Assembly: GCA_019241735.1 (NCBI GenBank)
Contig: JAFAWN010000038.1
Coordinates: 1 to 6,081, forward strand
DNA length: 6,081 nt
Origin: Terriglobales bacterium
GTDB lineage: Bacteria > Acidobacteriota > Terriglobia > Terriglobales > Acidobacteriaceae
Direction of reading: 5' to 3'
Below are positions 1 to 6,081 of this stretch, piece after piece (position 1 is the first letter of the stretch; each line of letters begins with the position of its first letter). The translations under genes were made by a program, and so were the position numbers. Below the pieces are notes generated by a model, which was given only the letters and a program-made list of their open reading frames with translations, was not told where the DNA came from and ran no database searches.

Positions 1-509
1 TCGCCTGCGCTCTGGAGTACTCCTTCATCGGTGGCAGCATGGGTGCGGTTGTCGGAGAGGGCATAACGCGAGCGATCGAGCATGCGACGGAAGCTCGCAT
101 CCCGTTGGTAATTGTTTCCGCGTCAGGCGGCGCCCGGATGATGGAAGGTGTAGTAAGCCTGATGCAGCTGGCAAAAATTACCGCTGCGCTTGCGCGTTTG
201 GATGATGCCGGGGTGCCGTACATCTCGGTATTGACGGATCCGACCACCGGAGGCGTGACCGCTTCCTTCGCCATGCTGGGAGATTTGAATATCGCCGAAC
301 CTGGCGCCCTGATAGGCTTCGCCGGCCCCCGCGTGATCGAACAGACCATACGCCAGAAGCTGCCACCGGGATTCCAGCGCAGTGAGTTTCTGCTTGAGCA
401 TGGGATGCTGGATGCAGTCGTGGAACGCAAAGATATAAAGCCTTATATTGCCCGGGCACTGGAGTTCATGAATCACTCCGCAAACTCCACCCGGCGGGCG
501 TCCGCCTAG
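1..509 (+). CDS. accD: Acetyl-CoA carboxylase carboxyltransferase subunit beta, 3' part (start outside window)
   Basis: This is the beta subunit of the carboxyltransferase component of acetyl-CoA carboxylase. With AccA it moves the carboxyl group from carboxybiotin on AccB to acetyl-CoA, giving malonyl-CoA for fatty acid synthesis in the cytoplasm. The frame is open from base 3 (reading ACALEYSFIGGSMG) to the TAG at 507-509, so the ATG at 39 is internal and the true start lies upstream of the window. The visible 168 residues cover the C-terminal half of the crotonase-fold domain. Hallmarks are GGSMG, SASGGARM (about 123-146), SVLTDPTTGGVTASFAMLGD, NIAEPGALIGFAGPRVIEQT and KLPPGFQRSEFLLEHG, which match E. 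coli AccD almost word for word. The N-terminal zinc ribbon expected for the family is not in the window. The C-terminal tail after the conserved core is short. folC follows 118 bases downstream on the same strand, a common arrangement in bacteria. The identification is very secure. Confidence 0.97.
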   Translation, partial: ACALEYSFIGGSMGAVVGEGITRAIEHATEARIPLVIVSASGGARMMEGVVSLMQLAKITAALARLDDAGVPYISVLTDPTTGGVTASFAMLGDLNIAEPGALIGFAGPRVIEQTIRQKLPPGFQRSEFLLEHGMLDAVVERKDIKPYIARALEFMNHSANSTRRASA

Positions 510-585
510 CAGGGCAATTCGCTCTGCATCAGCAAACCTGCGATTGATGCGAACCCTAAACCGAAACTGATACTCTTGCGGAGTC

Positions 586-609
586 GGCGGAGGGTGATAC
601 CAGTCCGCC
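586..609 (+). other. Possible small hairpin in the accD-folC gap
   Basis: GGCGGA at 586-591 and TCCGCC at 604-609 are perfect inverted complements separated by a 12-base loop, ending 18 bases before the folC ATG. There is no T-run after it, so it does not look like an intrinsic terminator. The GGAGGG at 589-594, the only Shine-Dalgarno-like string near folC, is partly inside the left arm and about 33 bases before the start, too far for normal use. A 6-bp GC-rich stem can arise by chance in DNA of this composition, so a role in folC expression or RNA processing is only a possibility. Confidence 0.2.
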
Positions 610-627
610 TCGGCCGCACAAACCCCA

Positions 628-1974
628 ATGTCTTACGAAGCTGCTGTAGCCCACATCTACGCTCTCGGTTACGAACTGGCGGACACGCCCTCCCGCAAGT
701 TCGACCTGGCGTACATGCGAGTGCTATTGCACGCGATGGGAAACCCTGAGCGCCGCTTTCGCAACGTGCTGATTGCGGGAACCAATGGCAAAGGTTCAAC
801 CGCGGCTACGCTGGCCTCGATCCTGAAGGCCTCTCGGCTGAGGTCCGGACTTTATACGTCGCCACATCTGGTGCGGGTAAACGAGCGTATTCGGGTGAAT
901 GGAACGGAAATTGGGGATGAAGATTTCGCCTCGCTGTACGCGACCACTGAGCGCATTGCGGAGCACCTGGTGGGAAGTGGAAAACTGCCGTGGCATCCCA
1001 GCTTTTTCGAAATGCTTACCGCCATCGCGTTCCAATTTTTTTCCCAGCAGAATCTCGACCTGGCAGTTTTGGAAGTCGGTATGGGAGGCCGGCTGGACGC
1101 GACCAACGTCGTAGAGCCGATCCTGAGCGTCATTACCGACATCTCCCTTGATCATGAGAAATTCCTCGGCGAGACGGTGGGCGCAATTGCTCGCGAGAAG
1201 GCGGGGATCATGCGGCCCGGTGGCGTGGTGGTCACATTGCCGCAACAGCCCGAGGCGAACGACGTAATAGGAAATACTGCGCTCGAACTGGACGCCAGCG
1301 TGGTCAGCGCAGTGCCGTACGTGCCGCCGGTGTCTCCGGCCAGTCCGTCCTACTTCGCAGGCGCTGCCCGCGATTGCGTCTCCCGTTACCCGCTATACGT
1401 GATGGGATCGGAAATTGTGGTAGAGACTCCACTGGTTGGGCGCCATCAATTAAGAAACGTAGGGCTGGCAATCGCGGCTGCGGTCGAACTTGCGAACGAG
1501 GGGTTTGCGATCACGCCCGATTCCATCGCTCGCGGCATTCGAGAGACGCGGTGGCCTGGGCGTTTTGAGATGGTTGCGGCCACCAAAGAACATCCGGAGT
1601 ATGTTTTTGACGTCGCGCACAATCCGGCCGGCGCCTGGGCGCTGCGATCGACTTTGTCCGCGCGCTATCCGGACCGTAGGCTGATTTTCATTTTCGGCGC
1701 GATGCGCGATAAAGCTATCCCGCAGATGACGGAGATTCTTTTTCCCCTGGCCGAGCGGGTGATAGTTACCGTCGCGAACAACCCGCGATCGGCAACGACT
1801 GATGAAATCCGCGGGGCGGCAATTCGTACCTCTGTAGAAATTATCCTATCCGGCGATGTGCCTTCGGCGCTGGAAGCGGCGCAAAAGTTCGCGGGTGCCG
1901 ATGGAGTAATCGTAATAACCGGCTCGATCTACATTGTGGGTAAGGCGATGAACGCGCTGGGACTGAGGATTTAG
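628..1974 (+). CDS. folC: Bifunctional dihydrofolate synthase / folylpolyglutamate synthase
   Basis: This cytoplasmic ATP-dependent ligase of the Mur ligase superfamily adds glutamate to dihydropteroate and/or extends the polyglutamate tail of folates. At 448 residues it is full length for the family. The order of motifs is typical: P-loop GTNGKGST (51-58), TSPHL (77-81), LEVGMGGRLDATN (148-160), SLDHEKFLG (173-181), REKAGI with the lysine K191 that is usually carbamylated, GRHQLRN (271-277), RWPGRFE (308-314), the C-terminal domain motif DVAHNP (328-333), FGAMRDK (356-362) and TGSIYIVG (431-438). The start at 628 is fixed by an in-frame TGA at 595-597 with no other start codon between, and the N-terminus (YEAAVAHIYALG) aligns with the usual FolC beginning. 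No good Shine-Dalgarno sequence precedes it. Residues about 230-258 look like a variable Pro/Ala/Ser-rich linker. Whether both activities are present cannot be read from the motifs alone, but the lineage usually has a single bifunctional enzyme. Confidence 0.96.
   Translation: MSYEAAVAHIYALGYELADTPSRKFDLAYMRVLLHAMGNPERRFRNVLIAGTNGKGSTAATLASILKASRLRSGLYTSPHLVRVNERIRVNGTEIGDEDFASLYATTERIAEHLVGSGKLPWHPSFFEMLTAIAFQFFSQQNLDLAVLEVGMGGRLDATNVVEPILSVITDISLDHEKFLGETVGAIAREKAGIMRPGGVVVTLPQQPEANDVIGNTALELDASVVSAVPYVPPVSPASPSYFAGAARDCVSRYPLYVMGSEIVVETPLVGRHQLRNVGLAIAAAVELANEGFAITPDSIARGIRETRWPGRFEMVAATKEHPEYVFDVAHNPAGAWALRSTLSARYPDRRLIFIFGAMRDKAIPQMTEILFPLAERVIVTVANNPRSATTDEIRGAAIRTSVEIILSGDVPSALEAAQKFAGADGVIVITGSIYIVGKAMNALGLRI
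1965..1969 (+). promoter_or_regulatory. Possible ribosome binding site for the plsC-like gene
   Basis: GAGGA lies inside the last codons of folC, 11 bases before the ATG at 1981. It is the only purine-rich string in the right area, as the 6-base gap CCCTCG has none. It supports the upstream ATG over the in-frame ATG at 2029, and suggests that translation continues from folC to the next gene. The spacing is slightly long and the match is short, so this is weak evidence. Confidence 0.35.
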
Positions 1975-1980
1975 CCCTCG

Positions 1981-2793
1981 ATGCCGAAAGTGGATGAAGC
2001 GGTCGAGGAAAAGAGTGGGACCGCGGCGATGCGTGGTCCCTCAACAACCGCGAATCGCCCGCGCAAGTACGGCATTTTCAGCCGCCTCCGCTCTTACCTG
2101 ATTTTTGACCCGCTCATCTGGTTTTACACGCTCGCACTGGGAATTATTTCCGTTCCAGTATCTTTCTTCGGAAATAAAGAACGCATCTTGCATCGATTCG
2201 CACGGCTATGGTCGCTGCTGATCATGGAAACGATCCATTCGCCGGTCAAGGTAACAGGGCTGGAGAATCTCGACCGCTCCCGGCCGCATATTTATGCGGT
2301 GAATCATGCATCGGCAATGGATATTCCTTTGCTATACGCGTACCTGCCCTTCCCGTTCCGTATCATCTTCAAGAAAGAATTGCTGACGTATCCGATTGTG
2401 GGATGGCATTTGAAACGCTCGGGGCAGATCTGTATTGACCAGCAGAATCCGGCGCACTCGATCCGCAGCGTCCGCTCCGCCTTGAAGGGGCTGGCGGCAG
2501 GAATGCCGCTGGTAATTTTTCCCGAGGGAGCGCGCACTCCGGATGGCGCGATTAAGCCCTTCCTCGCCGGAGCATTTTTTCTGGCAATCAAGGCGAAGGT
2601 TGACGTGGTGCCGATCGCGCTGGTGGGCACTTACGAACTGCTGCCAATGGACACTTACCACATAAAATGCCGTCCGCTGGAGATGCGGATAGGCAGGCCA
2701 ATCTCGTCCGCCGGGTACGGCTTGCGAGACATGGATGCGTTATCTGACAAAGTTCGCGAAGCGATGTTGGACCTCTGCGCGCAAGAAGATTGA
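1981..2793 (+). CDS. plsC: 1-acyl-sn-glycerol-3-phosphate acyltransferase (PlsC family)
   Basis: This membrane-bound acyltransferase is predicted to transfer a fatty acyl group to lysophosphatidic acid, forming phosphatidic acid, the precursor of membrane phospholipids. In the 270 residues, the order is: a polar, probably disordered N-terminus (1-30), a hydrophobic segment (about 40-63) likely to anchor it in the inner membrane, motif I NHASAMD (108-114) with the His/Asp catalytic pair H109 and D114, the KKEL/GW region (131-142), motif II SGQICID (147-153), motif III FPEGART (180-186) and motif IV VPIALVGTY (210-218). Motif II reads IDQ where the E. coli PlsC has IDR, an exchange of an arginine thought to bind substrate phosphate. 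The gene starts 6 bases after the folC stop, so it is almost surely cotranscribed with folC. An alternative start is M17 at 2029, which would remove only part of the unstructured tail. Another acyl acceptor cannot be excluded, since the family also includes hemolysin-type and aminolipid acyltransferases. Confidence 0.9.
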   Translation: MPKVDEAVEEKSGTAAMRGPSTTANRPRKYGIFSRLRSYLIFDPLIWFYTLALGIISVPVSFFGNKERILHRFARLWSLLIMETIHSPVKVTGLENLDRSRPHIYAVNHASAMDIPLLYAYLPFPFRIIFKKELLTYPIVGWHLKRSGQICIDQQNPAHSIRSVRSALKGLAAGMPLVIFPEGARTPDGAIKPFLAGAFFLAIKAKVDVVPIALVGTYELLPMDTYHIKCRPLEMRIGRPISSAGYGLRDMDALSDKVREAMLDLCAQED

Positions 2794-2812
2794 TCCATAT
2801 CCAGAGCTATGT

Positions 2813-3994
2813 TCAGTGTTGCACCGCCCGCCGCGATTCCATCAGCGTTGCCGCCAACTCCAGGATTTGTTGCACGTGGTTCTTCCAGCTGAAAGCCCGC
2901 GACCGCGCGATACCTCTTGTTCTGAGATCCGTCGCGGCACCGGGAGACGAAGCGATTTCCAGGACTCGCGCGGCAAGATCCTGGGGCGAGAAACGGGGGA
3001 AGTACAGGGCCGCATCTCGGCAAATTTCGCGGTGCACGGGGAGATCGGAGGCGACGATAGGGAGTCCGGAAGACATCGCCTCGACCAGCGGGTGAGCGAA
3101 TGTTTCCGTGTAGGCCGGGGTCGCGTAAAGGTGACAGCTGCGATACAAATGACTCAACGCACGGTAGGGCAGGGTTCCCAGCTCGACCACTTCTTCACTG
3201 ACCCCCAATTTTCGAATCAGAGCTCTGGCTTTTTCCGGGCGATAGCCGCCATGGTCGTTGCTGTTGAGATTGCATGTCAGCACCAGGCGGAACTTCCGTC
3301 CGCCGGCCGCCGCCTTCAAAAAAGGCAGGGCTGAAATTAAGGTCTCAAAACTCCGGTAATAAGAGTAGTGGCTGACGAACAGCACGCGGAAGGCATCATC
3401 TGCGCCCTCTAGTTTCGTCTGAATGCTTTCTGACAGCGGTGTACTGCTGTCATGAAACTGTTCATGATCAAAGCCGTGGTGGATGGAGAGAACGTCAACC
3501 CCGCTCCACCGCCGTAACTGGTCGGCAAAAGCCGCGCTGGGCGCCACCGTGCTCTTGGCCCAGTGGAGCGATCGTCTGGCAAGAATGCCGCGTATGCGCG
3601 TGCCAAACCACATCCTATATTCCCGGCGCGACCGCAAATCGCGGTAAAAATCGGCAGAGGTGTAAAGAGAATTTCCGGAGAGCAGTATCTGCGGAACCGG
3701 AGACCGTCGTAAGGCGAAATTACCGGCAGAGATCAGAACATCCGCGCCGCTGCGCCGAATGGCTGCTGGCAGCCGGGTTTGCTCGAGCCAAAAACGCCCG
3801 GCGGCACTCCGTGTAGGTTTAAATTCAAGCAGTGAGGTGCGAGGCAGATTCTCGAACTCGGCGCGCCGCCCGGAACTCAATGCGAGGGTGGTTTGAACAT
3901 CACCGCGTGCGGAGAGGTGAGGGGCAACATTGCGCAGGTAGGTCAATCCGCCGCCGGCACTTGCAGCGATGCCATTGAGGAACAGCTTGATCAC
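2813..3994 (-). CDS. Glycosyltransferase family 4 (GT-B fold)
   Basis: This is a GT-B, retaining glycosyltransferase that probably adds a sugar from a nucleotide-sugar donor to a lipid-linked glycan on the cytoplasmic face of the membrane. The preferred start is the GTG at 3994, which overlaps the stop of the upstream gene as GTGA and gives a 393-residue protein beginning IKLFLNGIAASAGGG, like typical GT4 N-termini. A GTG at 4030 would add 12 polar residues (405 in total). Numbering from that longer form, an N-terminal acceptor domain has the glycine loop AGGGLTY (25-31), VAPSAAFADQL (162-172) and IHHGFDHEQF (183-192, the usual vPNGvD position). The C-terminal donor domain starts near 214 (FRVLFVSHYSYYRSFETLI), has LGTLPYRALSHLYRSCHLYA (284-303), and the EX7E motif with E309 and E317 in ETFAHPLVEAMSSGLPIVAS. 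It lacks a signal peptide and membrane segments. The sugar and linkage cannot be read from the sequence. It is the last gene of the - strand glycan operon. Confidence 0.9.
   Translation of the reverse strand: MIKLFLNGIAASAGGGLTYLRNVAPHLSARGDVQTTLALSSGRRAEFENLPRTSLLEFKPTRSAAGRFWLEQTRLPAAIRRSGADVLISAGNFALRRSPVPQILLSGNSLYTSADFYRDLRSRREYRMWFGTRIRGILARRSLHWAKSTVAPSAAFADQLRRWSGVDVLSIHHGFDHEQFHDSSTPLSESIQTKLEGADDAFRVLFVSHYSYYRSFETLISALPFLKAAAGGRKFRLVLTCNLNSNDHGGYRPEKARALIRKLGVSEEVVELGTLPYRALSHLYRSCHLYATPAYTETFAHPLVEAMSSGLPIVASDLPVHREICRDAALYFPRFSPQDLAARVLEIASSPGAATDLRTRGIARSRAFSWKNHVQQILELAATLMESRRAVQH
3991..3994 (-). other. GTGA stop-start overlap between the membrane protein and glycosyltransferase genes
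   Basis: On the - strand the bases 3994-3991 read GTGA. GTG (3994-3992) is an in-frame start of the downstream glycosyltransferase and TGA (3993-3991) is the stop of the membrane protein gene. This layout permits a terminating ribosome to restart and suggests translational coupling. Only a weak purine run (GGGATGG, about 4009-4015) lies upstream, so initiation would depend mainly on reinitiation. Confidence 0.6.
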
Positions 3995-5415
3995 CGGATT
4001 GAGCTGACCATCCCGGCGGGAGCGGGCCACGCGGGCGCTTCGGTTTCGGGGAGTCGGGCGCTGGCGGGGGCAAGCACATCTACGAGCATAAACGCGAAAA
4101 CCCAGAAGATAACGCAGAGATAATATCCCACCGCAAATAGCCAGTCTTCAAAACCCGCATGCACGATTCCGGCGATGAGAACCGCAGCAAAAGGAATTCC
4201 GTAAAAATGGGAATCATTGGTTTTCCGCACCCACAGGAATACTTTTCTGGTGTTCAAGAAAACCAGAAACACGAGCGCAAAAAAAGGAGTGACACCCAGC
4301 AGACCCACCCACTCCGTAATTTCCAGGTAGCTATTGCCATGCTCGCGCATTGATTCGGGCAACGAAGCAGCACTCCAATCGTGGCGCGTGACCTCTGCTG
4401 TGGTGTTACTGGTACCGAATCCGCTGCCGAACCACGGATGGTCGCGAATCACGTCGGAAGTCTGGTCCCAAACCGATCTGCGCGAGCCGAGAATGTCGCC
4501 AGTGTGTCCCTTATAAATAAATGCTGAGGTCATGGTGACCGGCTGTCCAGTCAACTCCGCTTCCAGGGGGATTTTCGCGGCGACGAGGGCGGCGGCCAAC
4601 AATGCTAACCCGGCGCCTTTCACCAGCAGCCGATAACGCCGCAAACCCACGCACATCAATACACACGACACGGAGGCGGCGGCGATACCGGCGCGCGCGT
4701 AACTGCTCAGCAAAATGACAAGCGCCACGGTAAAAGCAAAGGTTCGGCGCCTCCGGAGAGTACCCTCGCTGACCAGAATTCCCCACAGCATGACAGGGAC
4801 GACGGTCACTCCAAATACCGCGCCCAGGGAATTGGGATTGCCGAACAGCGCTAGATGAAAGAAAAAATAAAAGATTGCCGTGGGATAAACAATGAACTCA
4901 CAAACCTTGAGCAGGCCGGAAACAAACTTCTCCTCTCTACCTATCAGCGCGAGCCTGGCCCCGGAGGCGGCGTAAAGAAACATTCCCAGCAGGCTGAGCG
5001 ACTTCAATGATGCCAGCGCCGGATACGCTGATACCCGGGTTGAAACCAGCGCAGCCAGTACGCAGAACAGCGCTGCCAGGTGGAAGCCACCAAAATAATG
5101 ACGGCGGTCTTTCATGTACAGGATGAAACCCGCGACCGCTCCAGTTCCAAGCACCAGCCATCGTCCCGCGCTCCATGTCGAACTCAGAGGGACGTTCATG
5201 CCCGCCCAAAAAAATGCCAGCGTCAAAAGTGGCAGGAACCTTTGCCGAAAATTCCATGTTGCGGCCAGTAAAACTTCAAGAAATATCAGGCCTGACAGGT
5301 ACTGGGTGCTGGTTGCGTAGCCGGGGGCGCGCAGGACGATGTATGACCCGAACAAACAGGCCAGAATAAGGGCCGCTGGGCCGGCAAGTCTGTCGAGTTG
5401 ACGAGTCACGTTCAT
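3991..5415 (-). CDS. O-antigen ligase / polysaccharide polymerase family membrane protein (Wzy_C type)
   Basis: This is an integral inner-membrane protein of 474 residues with about 12-13 hydrophobic segments (for example 13-29, 86-102, 111-126, 137-153, 173-192, 197-215, 225-240, 263-281, 368-388, 407-421 and 427-449). Between the last groups is a large periplasmic loop (about 282-367) of the kind found in WaaL, Wzy and ExoQ proteins. It carries GSRRSVWDQTSDVI (310-323), HPWFGSGFGT (326-335) and EHGNSYLEITEWVGLLG (358-374), with H359 at the place of the conserved histidine, and SSYARAG (237-243) with R241. Members join undecaprenyl-linked oligosaccharides to each other or to lipid A core, or glycosylate proteins, on the periplasmic side. 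Which of these applies cannot be told from sequence. Flanking GT4 genes favour a polymerase for an exopolysaccharide or O-antigen. The ATG at 5415 overlaps the previous stop as ATGA. The C-terminus ends in a short Pro/Ala-rich tail (447-468). Confidence 0.88.
   Translation of the reverse strand: MNVTRQLDRLAGPAALILACLFGSYIVLRAPGYATSTQYLSGLIFLEVLLAATWNFRQRFLPLLTLAFFWAGMNVPLSSTWSAGRWLVLGTGAVAGFILYMKDRRHYFGGFHLAALFCVLAALVSTRVSAYPALASLKSLSLLGMFLYAASGARLALIGREEKFVSGLLKVCEFIVYPTAIFYFFFHLALFGNPNSLGAVFGVTVVPVMLWGILVSEGTLRRRRTFAFTVALVILLSSYARAGIAAASVSCVLMCVGLRRYRLLVKGAGLALLAAALVAAKIPLEAELTGQPVTMTSAFIYKGHTGDILGSRRSVWDQTSDVIRDHPWFGSGFGTSNTTAEVTRHDWSAASLPESMREHGNSYLEITEWVGLLGVTPFFALVFLVFLNTRKVFLWVRKTNDSHFYGIPFAAVLIAGIVHAGFEDWLFAVGYYLCVIFWVFAFMLVDVLAPASARLPETEAPAWPAPAGMVSSIR
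5412..5415 (-). other. ATGA stop-start overlap between the two upstream glycan genes
   Basis: On the - strand 5415-5412 reads ATGA: ATG opens the Wzy_C-type membrane protein and TGA closes the preceding glycosyltransferase. It is the classical 4-base overlap of coupled genes and supports one operon running from beyond 6081 to 2813. The purine stretch GGATAG immediately before the ATG is too close to be a good Shine-Dalgarno sequence. Confidence 0.8.
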
Positions 5416-6081
5416 CTATCCATTGCCGCGGGCGTTTCACGCGCAGATTTCAAACAAGCCTCCGCCAACCCAGCGGCGCACGCCTGAGGCGAGTATTTTA
5501 AGATGCGGCTGGCGCTGCGCATCCCCATGGCTTTTCGCAGTTCCGCTTCTGCTGCAAGTGCGGACATTGCTGCTTCCAACTGAATCACATCGCCGGCGGC
5601 AATTACACGTCCATTCCAGCCATCCTGCACCAGGTCGGCGACGCATCCGGCGGCGCTGCTGACAATAACCGGCAAACCACAAGCCATAGCCTCATTCACC
5701 ACCAGTCCCCAAGGGTCGCTATGGGTGGGGAGCACCAGCGCTTCCGCCAGGGCATAATAGCTTGCCAGTTGCTCCCGCTGAAGGAAGCCAGGAAAATAAA
5801 CGGAACCCGGCGAGATGCTCCGTGCCGAGTCTTCCAATTGCCGGCGTGCGGCACCGTTTCCCGCAAAGACGAGGGCCACCGATTCCCGAAGCTTCGGCGG
5901 CATCCTTTTGTATGTGTCGAGAAGATCAAAGACACCTTTCTCTTGCACCAGTCGTCCAGCGAAGAGGAAGAATCGGCTGGGCAGTCCCAGGCTCTTGCGA
6001 ATTACCTCCGGACTTTCGCGCACCTCGGCTGCGCGTTGCATGAAGAATTCATTGTCCACGGCATTCGGAGCTGTATAGATG
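5412..6081 (-). CDS. Glycosyltransferase family 4, C-terminal part (start outside window)
   Basis: This is the donor-binding C-terminal domain of a GT-B, retaining glycosyltransferase of the GT4 family, predicted to work in the cytoplasm on a lipid-linked glycan. About 222 residues are visible. The frame is open to the window edge and its first residues, IYTAPNAVDNEFF, form the linker motif (usually vPNGvD) that lies in the middle of GT4 proteins, so the GTG at 6059 is not the start and roughly half of the protein is missing. Counting from that GTG, the features are FLFAGRLVQEKGVFDLL (31-47, the usual GRL..eKG motif), VFAGNGAARRQLE (64-76), VYFPGFLQREQLASYYALAE (87-106), and SDPWGLVVNEAMACGLPVI (114-132). 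The last holds the EX7E site with Asp (D115) in place of the first Glu and E123 as the second. This Asp form occurs in natural GT4 enzymes. It shares a 4-base overlap with the next gene. Confidence 0.9.
   Translation of the reverse strand, partial: IYTAPNAVDNEFFMQRAAEVRESPEVIRKSLGLPSRFFLFAGRLVQEKGVFDLLDTYKRMPPKLRESVALVFAGNGAARRQLEDSARSISPGSVYFPGFLQREQLASYYALAEALVLPTHSDPWGLVVNEAMACGLPVIVSSAAGCVADLVQDGWNGRVIAAGDVIQLEAAMSALAAEAELRKAMGMRSASRILKYSPQACAAGLAEACLKSARETPAAMDR

Noticed and set aside
123..476. 117-codon open frame on the - strand opposite accD
   Set aside because: It is antisense to one of the best conserved stretches of AccD, so its openness is explained by AccD codon use.
493..506. 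Short inverted repeat GGCGG / CCGCC with 4-base loop at the accD 3' end as a terminator
   Set aside because: It is inside the last accD codons, has only a 5-bp stem and is not followed by a T-run; such stems are common by chance in GC-rich coding DNA.
544..574. Possible promoter for folC (TTGATG at 544-549, GATACT at 569-574)
   Set aside because: Each box matches the consensus at only four of six positions and the spacing is 19 bases; not better than chance in a 118-base gap.
796..1245. 149-codon open frame on the - strand inside folC
   Set aside because: It lies wholly opposite a fully motif-supported folC and shows no domain or signal of its own.
2735..3334. 199-codon open frame on the + strand opposite the glycosyltransferase
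   Set aside because: It overlaps two well-supported genes, has a composition rich in Arg, Ser and Gln without recognisable motifs, and is a frame shadow of the GT4 gene on the - strand.
3439..3816. 125-codon open frame on the + strand within the GT4 gene
   Set aside because: Antisense shadow of the GT4 gene with no recognisable motif and no plausible context.
1..6081. Search for CRISPR arrays, tRNA, insertion sequences, long repeats and phage genes
   Set aside because: By eye no regularly spaced repeats, tRNA-like cloverleafs, terminal inverted repeats, transposase or integrase motifs were seen; nearly all bases are in six supported genes.

Overview
The window reads as a junction between a housekeeping block on the + strand and a surface-polysaccharide block on the - strand, meeting tail to tail at about 2794-2812. 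Base composition is moderately GC-rich, the genes are tightly packed, and no RNA genes, mobile elements, CRISPR arrays or direct repeats were seen. The gene content (bacterial-type AccD, FolC, a PlsC-family acyltransferase, GT4 glycosyltransferases and a Wzy/WaaL-type membrane protein) indicates a bacterium, probably with a Gram-negative-type envelope. Poor Shine-Dalgarno sequences and the general character of the proteins would fit Acidobacteriota or a similar soil lineage, but this is a low-confidence guess that a protein search would settle.

Plus strand, 1-2793: the 3' part of accD (carboxyltransferase beta subunit of acetyl-CoA carboxylase), a 118-base gap, a full-length folC (dihydrofolate/folylpolyglutamate synthase), then after only 6 bases a plsC-like 1-acylglycerol-3-phosphate acyltransferase. 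AccD supplies malonyl-CoA for fatty acid synthesis and PlsC uses acyl chains to make phosphatidic acid, so two of the three genes act on membrane lipid supply. FolC is the usual metabolic neighbour of accD in many bacteria.

Minus strand, 6081-2813 (read right to left): the C-terminal part of a GT4 glycosyltransferase whose start lies outside the window, a polytopic membrane protein with an O-antigen ligase/polymerase (Wzy_C-type) domain, and a second GT4 glycosyltransferase. Consecutive genes overlap by 4 bases (ATGA at 5412-5415 and, with the start preferred here, GTGA at 3991-3994), so this is one translationally coupled operon. It probably builds and polymerises, or ligates, an exopolysaccharide, O-antigen or similar glycan. 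The last GT is the promoter-distal end of that operon.

Nothing here requires a previously undescribed system. The points worth a second look are the corrected start of the last glycosyltransferase, the motif variants in PlsC (Arg to Gln in motif II) and in the upstream GT4 (Asp for the first Glu of EX7E), the 19-base convergent junction without a visible terminator, and a small hairpin just upstream of folC.
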